Shown: in pieces, positions 50,221 to 64,000 of the stretch
Layout of the letters: every line of letters starts with the position of its first letter
How positions within the stretch are numbered: the first letter of the stretch is position 1
Origin: Tillus elongatus
Taxonomy: Eukaryota; Arthropoda; Insecta; Coleoptera; Cleridae
Assembly: GCA_964006375.1 (NCBI GenBank)
Contig: OZ023265.1
Coordinates: 9,953,795 to 10,017,794 of the forward strand
Direction: 5' to 3'
DNA: 64,000 nucleotides
Position numbers and translations under genes: made by a program
Notes under the pieces: model-generated
What the model was told of the DNA's origin: nothing
What the model saw: the letters and a program-made list of their open reading frames with translations, nothing else
Database searches by the model: none

Positions 50221-50703
50221 TACTATTTTTTTATTATATGACAGCTGTCTCTTTCCCATGTAGCTCTCCATAGATACAAAAGTAAAATTGGTCAATAATT
50301 CGAGATAAGAGCAAGGTTTATTTGGCAGACTAACCTCCATGAAAATCCATTACATAAGTCGCTGCAGCAATTTATCCCTGAAGGAGTCAGACTATGTGAA
50401 ATAGCAAACTATAATGGAGCCTGTCTGGATACTCTAAAAGTGTTATAAACCGCATTATGCAAAGCACAATGTAATATCCTGTACAGGCACAAATTGCAAA
50501 TTTCACGTAGCGAGTTTATAGATACTCCATTTGCTAGAATGAGCTTTTTAACTTCATTCTGTGGTTTGGGAATACAACATCTAAATATGAATTACTTGGA
50601 TTCTTTAGTCTCGTTACGGGTACATTGTGGATTTTAAAACATGCAAACAATTTTTAAAATGAGTGATTCAAATGTTTTATATGAGAACATTTATAATGTA
50701 CTG
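50221..50703. other. No gene seen
   Basis: AT-rich, unassigned. Confidence 0.4.
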
Positions 50704-52112
<1,409 letters not shown>

Positions 52113-52436
52113 GAGTTTTTTTATTATTAAAAACTCTTTACCAAAGAACAAGAATGTTGCATGGAATTTATATTATTTCAGGTACAATATTTAAAGATAT
52201 TATTCAACTATTTCTACAAAGTTTTTAAATATTTCATTTTCTAAACGACATTTCCATCAATTGTTGTTGCCTTTACTTAACGAATCCGTTCCATACTAAA
52301 TTCAAATGTAGAGACTTCTTCTCTGGCTTCACAAATGTTGGTTTTCTTCTCTGTAACCGGTTTCGCCGCTTAACAGCATCATCAGTCAGGAGAAAATTGA
52401 AGTTATTTATACGTAGTCCTGACAACTATAAAATTC
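52113..52436. other. No gene; palindrome-family scrap
   Basis: 52313-52345 resembles one arm of the palindromic insertion at 48272. CCGGTTTCGCCGCTTAACAG and CATCATCAGTCAGG follow. Confidence 0.4.
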
Positions 52437-53164
52437 TGGACGCAGCAAGTGCGTTATGATAGCGAGTTTTCCTAAATATGTCTTGTTTTTAGAAGAAGGA
52501 CATTTGGTTGGCAGTATAACTCATATAGTACTAACAATGTACCATATTTCATTAAAATAGCTTTGTTGTTTCAAAAAGTACAAACATTTTCCGAAAATAA
52601 ACTTTAAAGTTCCAGAAAAAAACTTGGCTGATTTCCCTGGACAACGAACCTCTTTATAATAGATATTATAATTATTCACAAACAGCTTTAGGACCAAATT
52701 GAAAAAAAAATTATGAAAATTTGCTAATAGGTATTTCTTTTACAAAAAATAACGTTTTTTTTTTACAGAAATTGCCTTCAGTAATGTTACATTAAATTAC
52801 ATTTTCGCAAAAATTCGCCAACTTTTTTTACAATAACTTACTAAACATTTATTATTGATTACCAACATATCACAAAAATGTTACAAAAAAATTTTTCTAC
52901 AGAAACACTAAAAACATTTCTGTGAAAACATTTAAAATTCAGCCACCATTTAAGAGTGCCTGTATACGGCAGCTAGAATTTTTCGACGATTAATACAAAC
53001 AAAAAGCTGTTTGAATGCGTCATTTCCATGGGGCTCCCAAATCTATTGATAAAAATGGCGTATCACAATTTGTAATATGTGTTTGAAATATGTGCCAAAA
53101 ACGTGAAATGTTGTAAAACAATTGAAATAACTCAAAACCGATGAACGATATCATTTTTTTTTCT
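52437..53164 (-). mobile_element. HINE-like fragment and AT-rich remainder
   Basis: Hairpin end GACGCAGCAAGTGCG at 52439, then the ACAATGTACCATATTTCATT and TTCCGAAAATAAACTTT modules to about 52640. The rest is AT-rich without recognised structure. Confidence 0.5.
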
Positions 53165-54230
53165 TACAAACATGCATTATAATTCGATGGAAAACAGAAA
53201 AATGTCATAATATAAGGGGGTGTTTAAAAAAAAGGAAAGTATGTATAACCAGGGACTTATGGGCCGCTCTGTGATTGTCAAAATAGGTTTATAAGATGCC
53301 GCTCGAGATACCTTATAATTAACGTATATACCTTTCTCTCATATCCTGTATAATAATGGATATATTGAGTTTTACCCTAGAAATGCGTCACCCTGTATAT
53401 GTGTAAACAGACAAAAACTGAAACTGACCCCGTGTATATGGGTTCTAGTTTGCGCTCAATTAAAGAAATCTTTTGAAAATTCATCAGTCGCGATCTTCTC
53501 AATAACGAGTTTTTTCTACGAAAATTTGGTAAAATATAAACTATTGAACCATAAACTCTATAGCTGAAACTACAACCGAAGCATCAGAAAGAGGGTCTAT
53601 TTTAAATGGATTTTCCGAAAACATTTTAGTAAAATGAAGGACAATGATGGTTGAAACTGAAACTTAAAGCTTTGTGAAACACACTTATTACGACCGATCT
53701 TCGACATAATCCGTATTTGTTTCAAATTTGTTGTCTGAAAACTGCAAATTTGGACGTTTCTAATCGCGACTTTGACGTTTTAAGAAAAAATTTTATAAAA
53801 TTTCCAAAATATTTTTTCCGCTACTTCTTGACCTTTTTACGCCAAGAAAAGTTAACCGTTGTATGTTATATTCAATTGGTTTTGTTAATCACACAAAATA
53901 TTTTGTTCTTGTGGTTTCCTCAATTCACCAGTGGCACCCAAATGTTTGTTCTAAAATGACTATAACTTTTTGTCCTAACTTAGAGATCTGAATTTCGGAG
54001 TGTAGGGTAAATTTGATAGTATAAACGTGTATGACAAATTTTGCTGTTATAGCTCTGTTACTTTCGGAGATACAAAAAATTTCCGAAAGGAAACTAAAAA
54101 ATTTTCCGGAAAACTAGTCCGATTTTCCTGGCTAACGAACTTATCTAAGCCACTTATGAAGGGAAGGTACGTATCAAATTTCATCAAAATCGGCCCATTA
54201 TTTTTTTGGGTTATCGATACGATGTGTATA
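53165..54230 (-). mobile_element. Diverged HINE-like copy cut by CR1-like copy G
   Basis: ATGCATTATAATTCGATGG, GGACTTATGGGCCGCTC, AATGAAGGACAATGATGG, TTTTCCTGGCTAACGAACTT and CGGCCCATTATTTTTTTGGG, ending TTATCGATACGATGTGTATA. This is exactly where the (TA)n array starts in other copies, and copy G begins here instead. Confidence 0.65.
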
Positions 54231-55330
54231 CTCCAAAGCATTCGACCAGGTCTGACATGCAGCGCTGCTTAATAAACTTCCGGCCTGTAGCCTACCACCA
54301 AAACTCTGTACCTGGACACCTAATTTCTTCTCCAACCGGAGCATTTTTGTTGTCGTGGATTAGTCATTCCTCTAAACTGTATCCAATTAATGCAGAAGTC
54401 CTTCAAGGTTCAGGTTTAGCCCCTACTTTGTTTTTTCTCCACATCAGTGACCTCCTCTCTATCAGATCCAACCCAGTTCACAGCTACGCGGACCACAGCA
54501 CCCTCCACTCAAATATACAATATTCTAAGCCTGTCCCTTTAGCCCAATTAGATGAAGATCGCAGACTCATGGAGGGTTCTGTCTCTGTGGATCTCCAAAA
54601 ATTATTAGACTGGGGAAGTAGAAATCTTGTACAATTCAACTTCACCAAATCTCAGTCTTGCTTTCTATCTCATAAGAGATACACCAGCCCTAGACCCATC
54701 ACAATGAACAACCAAGTTATTCAAAGTAATGAGTCATTTTCACTTGTTGGCATTTCTGTGTATCGAAATCTTAATTGGCTCGCAAATACTTTTCATCAGC
54801 TAATCTCTATACCTTATATACTTCACAAATAAGGCCAGACCTCGAATACTGCTCCCACATCAGGGGTGCCGCTGCCGCTTCTACACTCGCTATCCTAAAA
54901 TCCATTCAGAAGAGAGCTATACATCTCATCGGTGACCCTACCCTCACCCAAAGGCTGCCATCCTTTTCTCATTGACGTACCGTTTGTGACCTGTTTCTCT
55001 TTTATAGATATCTGCACGGGCACTGCTCAGAGGAGCTTGCTTCCATAGTTCCTACATCTGCTGCCCCCAACAGATCTACCAGGGGAACAAATCATATCCA
55101 CCCTTTTACTGTACAGGTCACCAGACATAGAATATCTTGTTATGCCCGCTCTTTTGTCCCGAGGACTTCCATGTTGTGGAATTCCTTGCCGGCACATGTT
55201 TTTCCTTATCCTCCGAACCTTCAAGTCCAGAATTAAAACAAGTTGCCTCTTTCCTTCTTGTCGACACCCACGGTAGGATAGTATTGGGGCTGTAAGCCCT
55301 CGTAGTTTGTTGTTAAAATACAAAAAAAAG
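54231..55330 (+). pseudogene. CR1/Jockey-superfamily retrotransposon, copy G
   Basis: Begins at palm motif A (SKAFDQV, frameshifted), then SYADHSTLHS, in which the second catalytic Asp is changed to His. Next come DEDRRLMEGSVSVDLQKLL and a ~90-bp internal deletion at about 54777 that removes the NLNWHQHV to LFRARK segment. IRPDLEYCSHIRGAAA and the tail follow. The 3' end is GGCTGTAAGCCCTCGTAG. Confidence 0.85.
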
Positions 55331-55369
55331 TTGTGTCTGTGTAAGCTGGTTCCCTGTAATAAGTAGACT

Positions 55370-55495
55370 TTGAGAAACCCAAATCACCACAACACTTATT
55401 TCAGAGACCTTATTATCGTTTCGTTGACAAAGTCAACATCTTCAGTGTACTTATTAGTACCCATCACAGGTTCCAGTTTTCACATAGTGGTTTCC
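55370..55495. repeat. Foldback MITE-like fragment, copy 4
   Basis: GAAACCCAAATCACCACAAC, CGTTTCGTTGACAAAGTCAA and CCATCACAGGTTCCAG to CACATAGTG match one arm and one shoulder of copies 1-3. The second arm is missing. Confidence 0.65.
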
Positions 55496-55519
55496 TGTAT
55501 ATGAAAAACCTAATGAATT

Positions 55520-56160
<641 letters not shown>

Positions 56161-56248
56161 TGGACTGTAACTGTAATGTTCTCTAAGTGAAACTAGTCTC
56201 CTGGTTATCTTATGATTAGTGTATTAACATAGCTTACTACTGGCCTAA

Positions 56249-56539
56249 TTGGAATGTTTAGTTTGTGAATTTGAAAAACAGCTTAAAAATAAATGTTTGT
56301 TTAGTGTACAAGAAAATAAATATCTTTTATATAAAAGTCCACAAGCACCAGACAAAAAAATTCACAAACCAAACATTCCAATAAGCCCGGTAGTTTTGCT
56401 ATGTAAATTACATTATATATTTTTTAAACATTTAAGTACCACAAACGTACTTTTAAATATAAGCAAACAGTCAATGCAAGACTTACGTAATAAAATGAAT
56501 TTTCCCTCGACTCTTGATAAAGTATATATAAGTTCATAA
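56249..56539 (+). pseudogene. Penelope-like RT N-terminal fragment in opposite orientation
   Basis: An open frame of 96 codons contains QAPDKKIHKPNIPISPVV, matching the conserved 'KIHKPN-P-RPIVS' block of Penelope-like RTs, where an Arg has become Ser. It points away from the RT core at 55520-56160, so the two pieces are head to head, as in the inverted partial copies known for Penelope-like elements. Confidence 0.55.
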
Positions 56540-56649
56540 AAGGTAACAAAAAATGTATAAAACTTCACAAGAAATTGTTTATTACCCCCAGACACAGTGT
56601 ATCGATCTCACGACCATTCTAAATGACCGTTAGATATATACATAATTAT

Positions 56650-57535
56650 ATTAGTTAGAACCGAAATGTACGCTATCCTGCACTGTGTGCGGGAGAACAA
56701 GAGGAGGGGCTACACCAACAAGCGGATCCTGATAGCCACAGACAGACAGGCAGCCCTTAAGGCCCTAAGTAACCCACGGGTAAATTCCTGGCTGGAGAAT
56801 GCGTGCCGAGACGAGACGAGCGACCGGGCTGGGCAGAATGAGGAGACCCTCATCTGGGTGCCGGGTCACTCGGGGGTCAAAGGCAATGAAGAAGCGAAGA
56901 GAGGATCAGCAGAACCATTTATGGGACCAGAACCGGCTCTGGGCGTGACAAAGGGCACTGCCAGGGGAGTCATTAAGTCCTGGGTCAGAAACCAACACAA
57001 GGTGTACTGGGCGGACTGTTCAGGGCTCAGACATGAGAAGTCAATAATTAACGGACCCAGTTCAAAGAGAGCTGTGGAGCTGCTAAATCTCAGCAGAGGA
57101 CAGCTCAGAAACACAGCAGGTCTCTTGACGGGACACATGGCCGTCAAGAAACACCTGCATAAAATGGGGCGGTTCGAAGGAGACCTCGCATGCAGACTCT
57201 GCGGCGAGGGGGAGGAATCAGCACAGCACATCTTGTGCGAGTGTAAAGCTCTGGACCGCAAAAGACAACTGATCTACAGTCAGTCTAGACTGGAGACAAA
57301 GCAATATAAAACTTTACCCTACCAATCGCTGTGCAGACTAGTTCAAGGCACAGTGATTTTGGAATGGGTGAAGTAAGACTAAGGGTATACACAATCAACC
57401 AAAGGTTGTAGTGCTATCAGGGCGGCAAGGCTGCGGACGAGCCCTGGGGGAAAAATATTAGTTAGAAAGCTTATATCTAGTGCCCATTGAGGATGGTCGT
57501 AAGACCAAAACGCGGTGTCTGAGCTAAATAAATTA
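56650..57535 (+). pseudogene. I-superfamily retrotransposon RNase H/zinc-finger end, copy 1
   Basis: 56666-57376 is open for 236 codons. It starts inside RNase H: catalytic Glu in TEMYAILHC and Asp in IATDRQAAL. It continues through LIWVPGHSGVKGNEEAKRGS, where a deletion removes the last catalytic Asp. The C-terminal region follows: RAVELLNLSRGQLRNTAGLL, TGHMAVKKHLHKMGRFEGDL, then ACRLCGEGEESAQHILCEC (Cys-Cys-His-Cys finger). The 3' UTR contains GGCGGCAAGGCTGCGGACGA and ends near 57535. The FTDGS start and all RT are missing. Confidence 0.8.
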
Positions 57536-57729
57536 TTACCTGCCATTTTTTACCAAGGATTTTTGTTATTTTTTACTAAAACTAGTTTTACGTTGTACTA
57601 TCAGTTTAAATTATAATTATATTTGTGCCTAAAAAATTTTGGTGTAGCGGTATTCCAACATTTAAGGAACTTCTATATATAGGGTGACGAAAAAAATACA
57701 ATTTTGACCTAGTTATTTCTTGTTTTCAG

Positions 57730-57877
57730 TGCAATGGGCGATGAAAGAAAAAGACAGAGAACCGGCTCAATGATTAAACTGGCATCACTAAAAAAGGAAT
57801 CTAAGTTATGGCACGAAGAAGCGAATAGTCATATAAAATCAGGCAATTTAGGAAGAGCTATCTTTTGTTATAATAAG
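57730..57877 (+). CDS. Candidate host-gene exon encoding a TPR-like peptide
   Basis: The only convincing host coding sequence in the window. A pyrimidine-rich tract ends TTATTTCTTGTTTTCAG at 57729, and the donor AATAAG|GTAATC follows 57877. From ATG 57734 the exon gives 48 codons in phase 0: basic MGDERKRQRTGSM, then KLASLKKESKLWHEEANSHI and KSGNLGRAIFCYNK. The last ~30 residues fit a tetratricopeptide helix pair (E-AN-H-KSGNLGRAI-CYNK). Four bases precede the ATG, so it is either the first coding exon after a 5'-UTR intron or an internal exon. It lies between two copies of one retrotransposon, presumably intronic. I do not recognise the gene; the adjacent exons lie outside the window or unrecognised. 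Confidence 0.6.
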
Positions 57878-58049
57878 GTAATCTTATTATTTATACTAAA
57901 ATTTTGGAAGTTGATAAAATTGGTTTATTAAAGTTATATATGATCAACTAACTTTACGTGTTCATTGATTGCATTAACAGAAGGTGTTTTACGAGCTATG
58001 AATACAACCATGGCTGCTGCACTAATATTACTTCCACATCGTCGATACC

Positions 58050-59155
58050 TGTGGAAGTATGGTAGCCTGCAATGGTAGACTGAAGATCAACCCAGGCTTC
58101 AGGGGCCACTGCAAAATTCAGGAGATCGTGAAGGAGCCCATGCTTGAAATGACGTCCAACTTCGCGAGCCCGCGAATCGGCAGGGAAAACAACTTTACAG
58201 TGGAAATCCCCAACCGCGAGGGTAGGACGCGTTCGTCTGGTTCACGGACGGATCCGGCGGGGAGCGTGGGACCGGGGCAGGTGTTTACTCGGAAGGACCG
58301 AGGGTAAGTCATAGTATTTCCCGCGGAGTCCATGCAACGGTGCTTCAGGCCGAAATGCACCCCATCCTGCACTGTGTGCGGGAGAACAAGAGGAGGGGCT
58401 ACACCAACAAGCGGATCCTCATAGCCACAGGCAGCCAGGCAGCCCTTAAGGCACTAAGTAGCCCACGGGTAAATTCCTGGCTGGTGAGTGAGTACCGAGA
58501 CTAGACGAGCGACCTGGCTGGACAGAATGAGGTGACCCTCATCTGGGTGCCGGGTCACTCGGGAGTCAAAGGCAATGAAGAAGCTGACAGTCTCACGAAA
58601 AAAGGGTTGGCAGAAGCATTTATGGGCCCGGAACCGGCTCTGGGCGTGACAAAAAGCACTGCCAGGGGAGCCATTAAGTCCTGGGTCAGAAACCAACACA
58701 AGGTGTACTGGGCAGACTGTCCAGGGCTCAAACATGGGAAGTCAATAATTGACGGACCCAGTTCAAAGAGAGCTGTGGAGCTGCTAAATCTTAGCAGAGG
58801 ACAGCTCAGAAACACAACAGGTCTCTTGACAGGACACATGGCCGTCAAGAAAGACCTGCATAAAATGGGGCGCTTCGAAGGGGACCTCGCATACAAACTC
58901 TGCGGCGAGGGGGAGGAATCAGCCAGGCACATCTTGTGCGAGTGTAAACCTCTGGACCGCAAAAGACAACTGATCTACGGTCAGTGTAGACCGGAGAGAG
59001 AGCAATATAAAACTTCACCTTACCAATCGCTGTGCAGACTAGTTCAAGGCACAGTGATTTTGGAATGGGTGGAGTAAGACTAAGGGTATGCACAATCAAC
59101 CAAAGGTTGCAGTACTGTCGGGGCGGCAAAGCCGCGGACGAGCCCTGAGGGAGAA
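58050..59155 (+). pseudogene. I-superfamily retrotransposon RNase H/zinc-finger end, copy 2
   Basis: Longer than copy 1: RVWFTDGSGGERGTGAGVYS near 58240 provides the first RNase H Asp, and LQAEMHPILHC the Glu. The second Asp position reads IATGSQAAL (Asp to Gly), and a stop follows near 58502. The last Asp is intact in KGNEEADSLTKKGLAEAF. The C-terminal region from 58532 to 59077 parallels copy 1, as does the 3' UTR GGCGGCAAAGCCGCGGACGA. The two copies carry complementary damage, so they were inactivated independently. Confidence 0.8.
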
Positions 59156-59498
59156 AAAAAATGGTATCGGTGACATAAATTTAAAAAAAATTCGCTTAAA
59201 CGTCGTTAAAAGTGTCAAAACATATAGAAAATATGATTTGAGAACGAATTTTTTTTGTCTGTCGGTCTGTGTGTCTGTCTGTTAGTAACCACGATAACTT
59301 TAGAACGAATTGAGATATCATCTTCAACCTTAGTATGAAGTTAGCACCCGACAAACGAACGGCTTGGATTGTTTTTCAGTAAAATCGCTCTAGGGGGTAG
59401 AGGATGAATAGATGGTAATTTGGTGAAAATTTACATTTTTTCGTTAAAACTCGAGTAATATAACGTTTTAGGGTTTGTTTATTAGAAAACTTAAGCAC
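59156..59498. repeat. Unassigned repeat with (GTCT)n
   Basis: A GTCTGTCGGTCTGTGTGTCT run at 59257-59284, then CCACGATAACTTTAGAACGA and CGAATTGAGATATCATC. This combination is common in insect interspersed repeats (recalled, not searched). No gene. Confidence 0.35.
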
Positions 59499-60470
59499 TA
59501 CTTTGTTTCTTCTCCACATCAATGACCTCCTCTCTAGGCTATACAACCCAGTTCACAGTTACGTGGACGACAGCACCCTTCACTCAAATATACAATATTC
59601 TAAGCTTGTCTCTTTAGCCCAATTAGATGAGGATCGCAGACTCATGGAGGGTTCTGTCTCTGTGGATCTCTAAAAATATCAGACTGGGGAAGTAGAAATA
59701 TTGTACAATTCAACCCCACCAAATCACAGTCTTGCTTTCTTTCTCATAAGATATTCACCAGCCCTAGACCCATCACAATGAACAACTAAGTTATTCAAAG
59801 TAATGAGTCCTTGTCACTTGTTGGCATTTCTGTGGATAGAAATCTCAATTGGCATCAACATGTCACATCAATTGCAGAAGCCGCTGCTAAGAAATTAGGT
59901 TTCCTTTTCCAGGCTCGCAAATACTTTTCACCAGCTAATCTCTATACCTTATATACTTCACAAATAAGACCAAACCTCAAATACTGCTTCCACATCTGGG
60001 GTGCTGCTGCCGCTTCTACACTCGCTATCCTAGACTCCATTCATAAGAGAGCTATACCTCTTATCGGTGACCCTACCCTCACCCAAAGTCTGCCATCCCT
60101 TGCCCACCGACGTGCCGTTTGTGACCTCTCTCTCTTTTATAGATATCTACACGGGCACTGCTCAGCGGAGCTTTCTTCAATAGTTCCTCCACCTGCTGCC
60201 CCCAACAGCTCTACCAGGTGAACAGAGCGAATGCACCCTTTTACTGCCCAGGTCACCAGACATACAATATCTTGTTATGCCCGCTCTTTTGCCTCGAGGA
60301 CTTCTAAGCTGTGGAATTTCTTGCCGGCACATGTTTTTCCTTCTCCCCCGAACCTCCAAACCTTCAAGTCCAGAATTAACAAGTTGCCTCTTTCCTCCTT
60401 GTCGACACCCACGGTACGATAGTATTTCGGCTGTAAGCCCTCGTGGTGTGTTGTTGAAATAAAAAAATAA
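59499..60470 (+). pseudogene. CR1/Jockey-superfamily retrotransposon, copy H
   Basis: Begins TACTTTGTTTCTTC, the same base as copy F. YADD reads YVDDSTLHSN, and stops lie near 59672 and 59790. A 136-codon open stretch (59811-60221) covers VGISVDRNLNWHQHVTSIAE to the LFYRYLHGHC block, then the RTSKLWNFLPAHVF tail, 3' end GGCTGTAAGCCCTCGTGGTG and an A-tail. Confidence 0.85.
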
Positions 60471-60489
60471 TAATTAAAAAACCAAGATG

Positions 60490-60775
60490 TTGGTTAAATT
60501 TGGTAAGTAGCTTCCTTTTGCAAATGGCTTGGATAAGTTCGTTATCCAGGAAAAACGGTTCAATTTTTCCGGAAAATGTTGGGTTTTTATTTCAGAAAAT
60601 AACAAAGCCGTGGAAAACAAATTGAGTTTTTTAGTATAAAGCATAAACTATACCCTGACATTCAAATCTCCAAGCTAAAAGGAAAATAGTTATAGGCATT
60701 TAATTTTTTTTAAATTCATGTTTTAATAATTTCATGAAAATTCGCTACCATAACGCACCTGTTGAGTCCAGACAT
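60490..60775 (+). mobile_element. HINE-like fragment
   Basis: GGTTAAATTTGGTAAGTAGC, GGCTTGGATAAGTTCGTTAT and GTTATAGGCATTTAATTT, ending GAAAATTCGCTACCATAACG with a mutated hairpin (ACGCACCTGTTGAGT). Confidence 0.6.
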
Positions 60776-61260
60776 TTTATATATTTCTGTGCTTTTTAAT
60801 TACAATGATTCAGGTATTCAAAGATTATTTAAATGATCTGCTTATTAAACTAGGCCAAGACGTAAATCCAGTATGAAACTTCTCAGTCCTTTGAAAAAAA
60901 CTTTTCACCCTAGTCGGTCGTACGCTATAAATAAACAAATGATCCAATAAAACGATACAGCTACTTGATCTAGATAAAACAAAAAATCTGCAAGTAGGGC
61001 AATTTCATCACTGTTATGGCCCATAAACAAGTTAAGCTCTGTTGTTTGTACTTCAAGAAGAAAGTTTCAGGAACTTTGATATTGATGTATTGCTTGTATA
61101 AGGAGCCTGTTACAACAATACTTCGACGAGTTCCAAACCAATAAAGGCTCTTTGATAACCAGGAAACTCCATAAAACTCAAGATGATTTGTCATAGATTA
61201 AATCGCTCGTGTGTTTTTTTTAAATTTTTTTATTAACTTTAAGCAAATACATTCATAAAA
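60776..61260. other. No gene seen
   Basis: AT-rich. A 74-codon minus-strand frame at 60970-61194 shows no recognised motif. Confidence 0.35.
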
Positions 61261-61263
61261 ATT

Positions 61264-62637
<1,374 letters not shown>

Positions 62638-62765
62638 TAAAAAGATTATAACTGAATGTCTTAAAAGTTATACAACACAAGTTTGACAAAGACAAACCTT
62701 GCAGTTGCAGCTAAGAAATTGCACTGAGAATATCCCTAAAGGTATAGTTACCTATAATTATAATT

Positions 62766-63612
<847 letters not shown>

Positions 63613-63619
63613 GCTTTTT

Positions 63620-63960
63620 ATCTATGATGTCTGGTTCCGGTTAACAAGTAAATACTCGCACAGAAGTTTATTGAATATCTCTAGTCTTTTACAATTTTTT
63701 ATATTGTTTGGTAAATTATTGAACAGGCTAATTCCCTTATGATTTATTTTATTTTTATCAGAGTTTGTGTTTGATATAGATAAATCATATAATGAATATG
63801 TTCTAGTGTTGCGATCGTGGACATTTGAGTTTGTATATAGTCCAATATCTACATTAATTACGTTGTTTTATATGTTATGTATATATTTTACTGATTCAAG
63901 GATTGTGAGTTCAGATACTTTCAAGAATTTCGTTTCGTTATATAAGTGAATAGTTGGAGT
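63620..63960 (-). pseudogene. C-terminal end of a further non-LTR retrotransposon
   Basis: The minus strand reads DKNKINHKGISLFNNLPNNI then KNCKRLEIFNKLLCEYLL near 63745-63650. 'KG..LFN.LP..IK' followed by a leucine-rich helix is the usual C-terminus of LINE reverse transcriptases. It resembles neither the CR1-like nor the I-type families here and probably continues past the window edge. Confidence 0.5.
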
Positions 63961-64000
63961 GTACATATTTTTATTATAAAGATATCTATTGATGTGGAGA

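Noticed and set aside
56866..57261. 131-codon minus-strand frame (and 135 codons at 58555-58962)
   Set aside because: Antisense of the RNase H/zinc-finger retrotransposon ends; similarity between them follows from the sense copies.

Overview
The window reads as insect nuclear DNA: AT-rich, intron-type splice signals, no bacterial-style operons, and dense in insect-type transposable elements (CR1/Jockey-superfamily, Jockey-type and I-type non-LTR retrotransposons, Penelope-like elements, mariner-like relics, tRNA-derived SINE-like sequence, foldback elements). The species cannot be named from sequence alone. Almost nothing is host coding sequence; the one good host candidate is a 148-bp exon at 57730-57877 with clean acceptor and donor sites and a TPR-like peptide.

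The dominant feature is a repeat family seen about 25 times. Its full copies have one end starting AGTGAATTTTC, a (TA)n array of about 50-165 bp, 120-190 bp modules, and an opposite end in which the inverse of that start (GAAAATTCACTA) is followed by a 15-nt hairpin, ACGCACTTGCTGCGT. Terminal repeat, internal microsatellite, asymmetric subterminal inverted repeat, 3' hairpin and T-rich targets without duplication together match non-autonomous Helentrons (HINE / DINE-1-like). I call it 'HINE-like' below. No Rep/helicase gene is present.

Layout. 0-3 kb: mariner relic and two HINE-like copies. 3-5.6 kb: GC-rich block with 324-bp and 128-bp tandem repeats, possibly LTR sequence. 6-14 kb: RT fragments, including CR1-like copies A (+) and B (-). 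14-31 kb: SINE-like element, Penelope-like fragments, CR1-like C and D, many HINE-like copies, two tRNA-derived sequences. 31-39.6 kb: a four-level nest: an interrupted foldback-family copy holds a ~540-bp-arm inverted repeat, which holds a HINE-like copy, which holds a nearly intact I-type retrotransposon (5.8 kb, 11-bp target duplication). 39.6-56.6 kb: degraded RNase H-bearing retrotransposon, small palindromic elements, CR1-like E-G, Penelope-like RT. 56.6-60.5 kb: two related RNase H/zinc-finger retrotransposon ends flanking the host exon, then CR1-like H. 60.5-64 kb: three HINE-like copies and a further LINE end.

The insertions date each other: HINE-like copies are split by Penelope-like, CR1-like, palindromic and I-type insertions, and several of these sit exactly at the edge of the (TA)n arrays, suggesting the arrays act as insertion or breakage points. 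Boundaries of degraded elements are approximate throughout, since they were set by eye.
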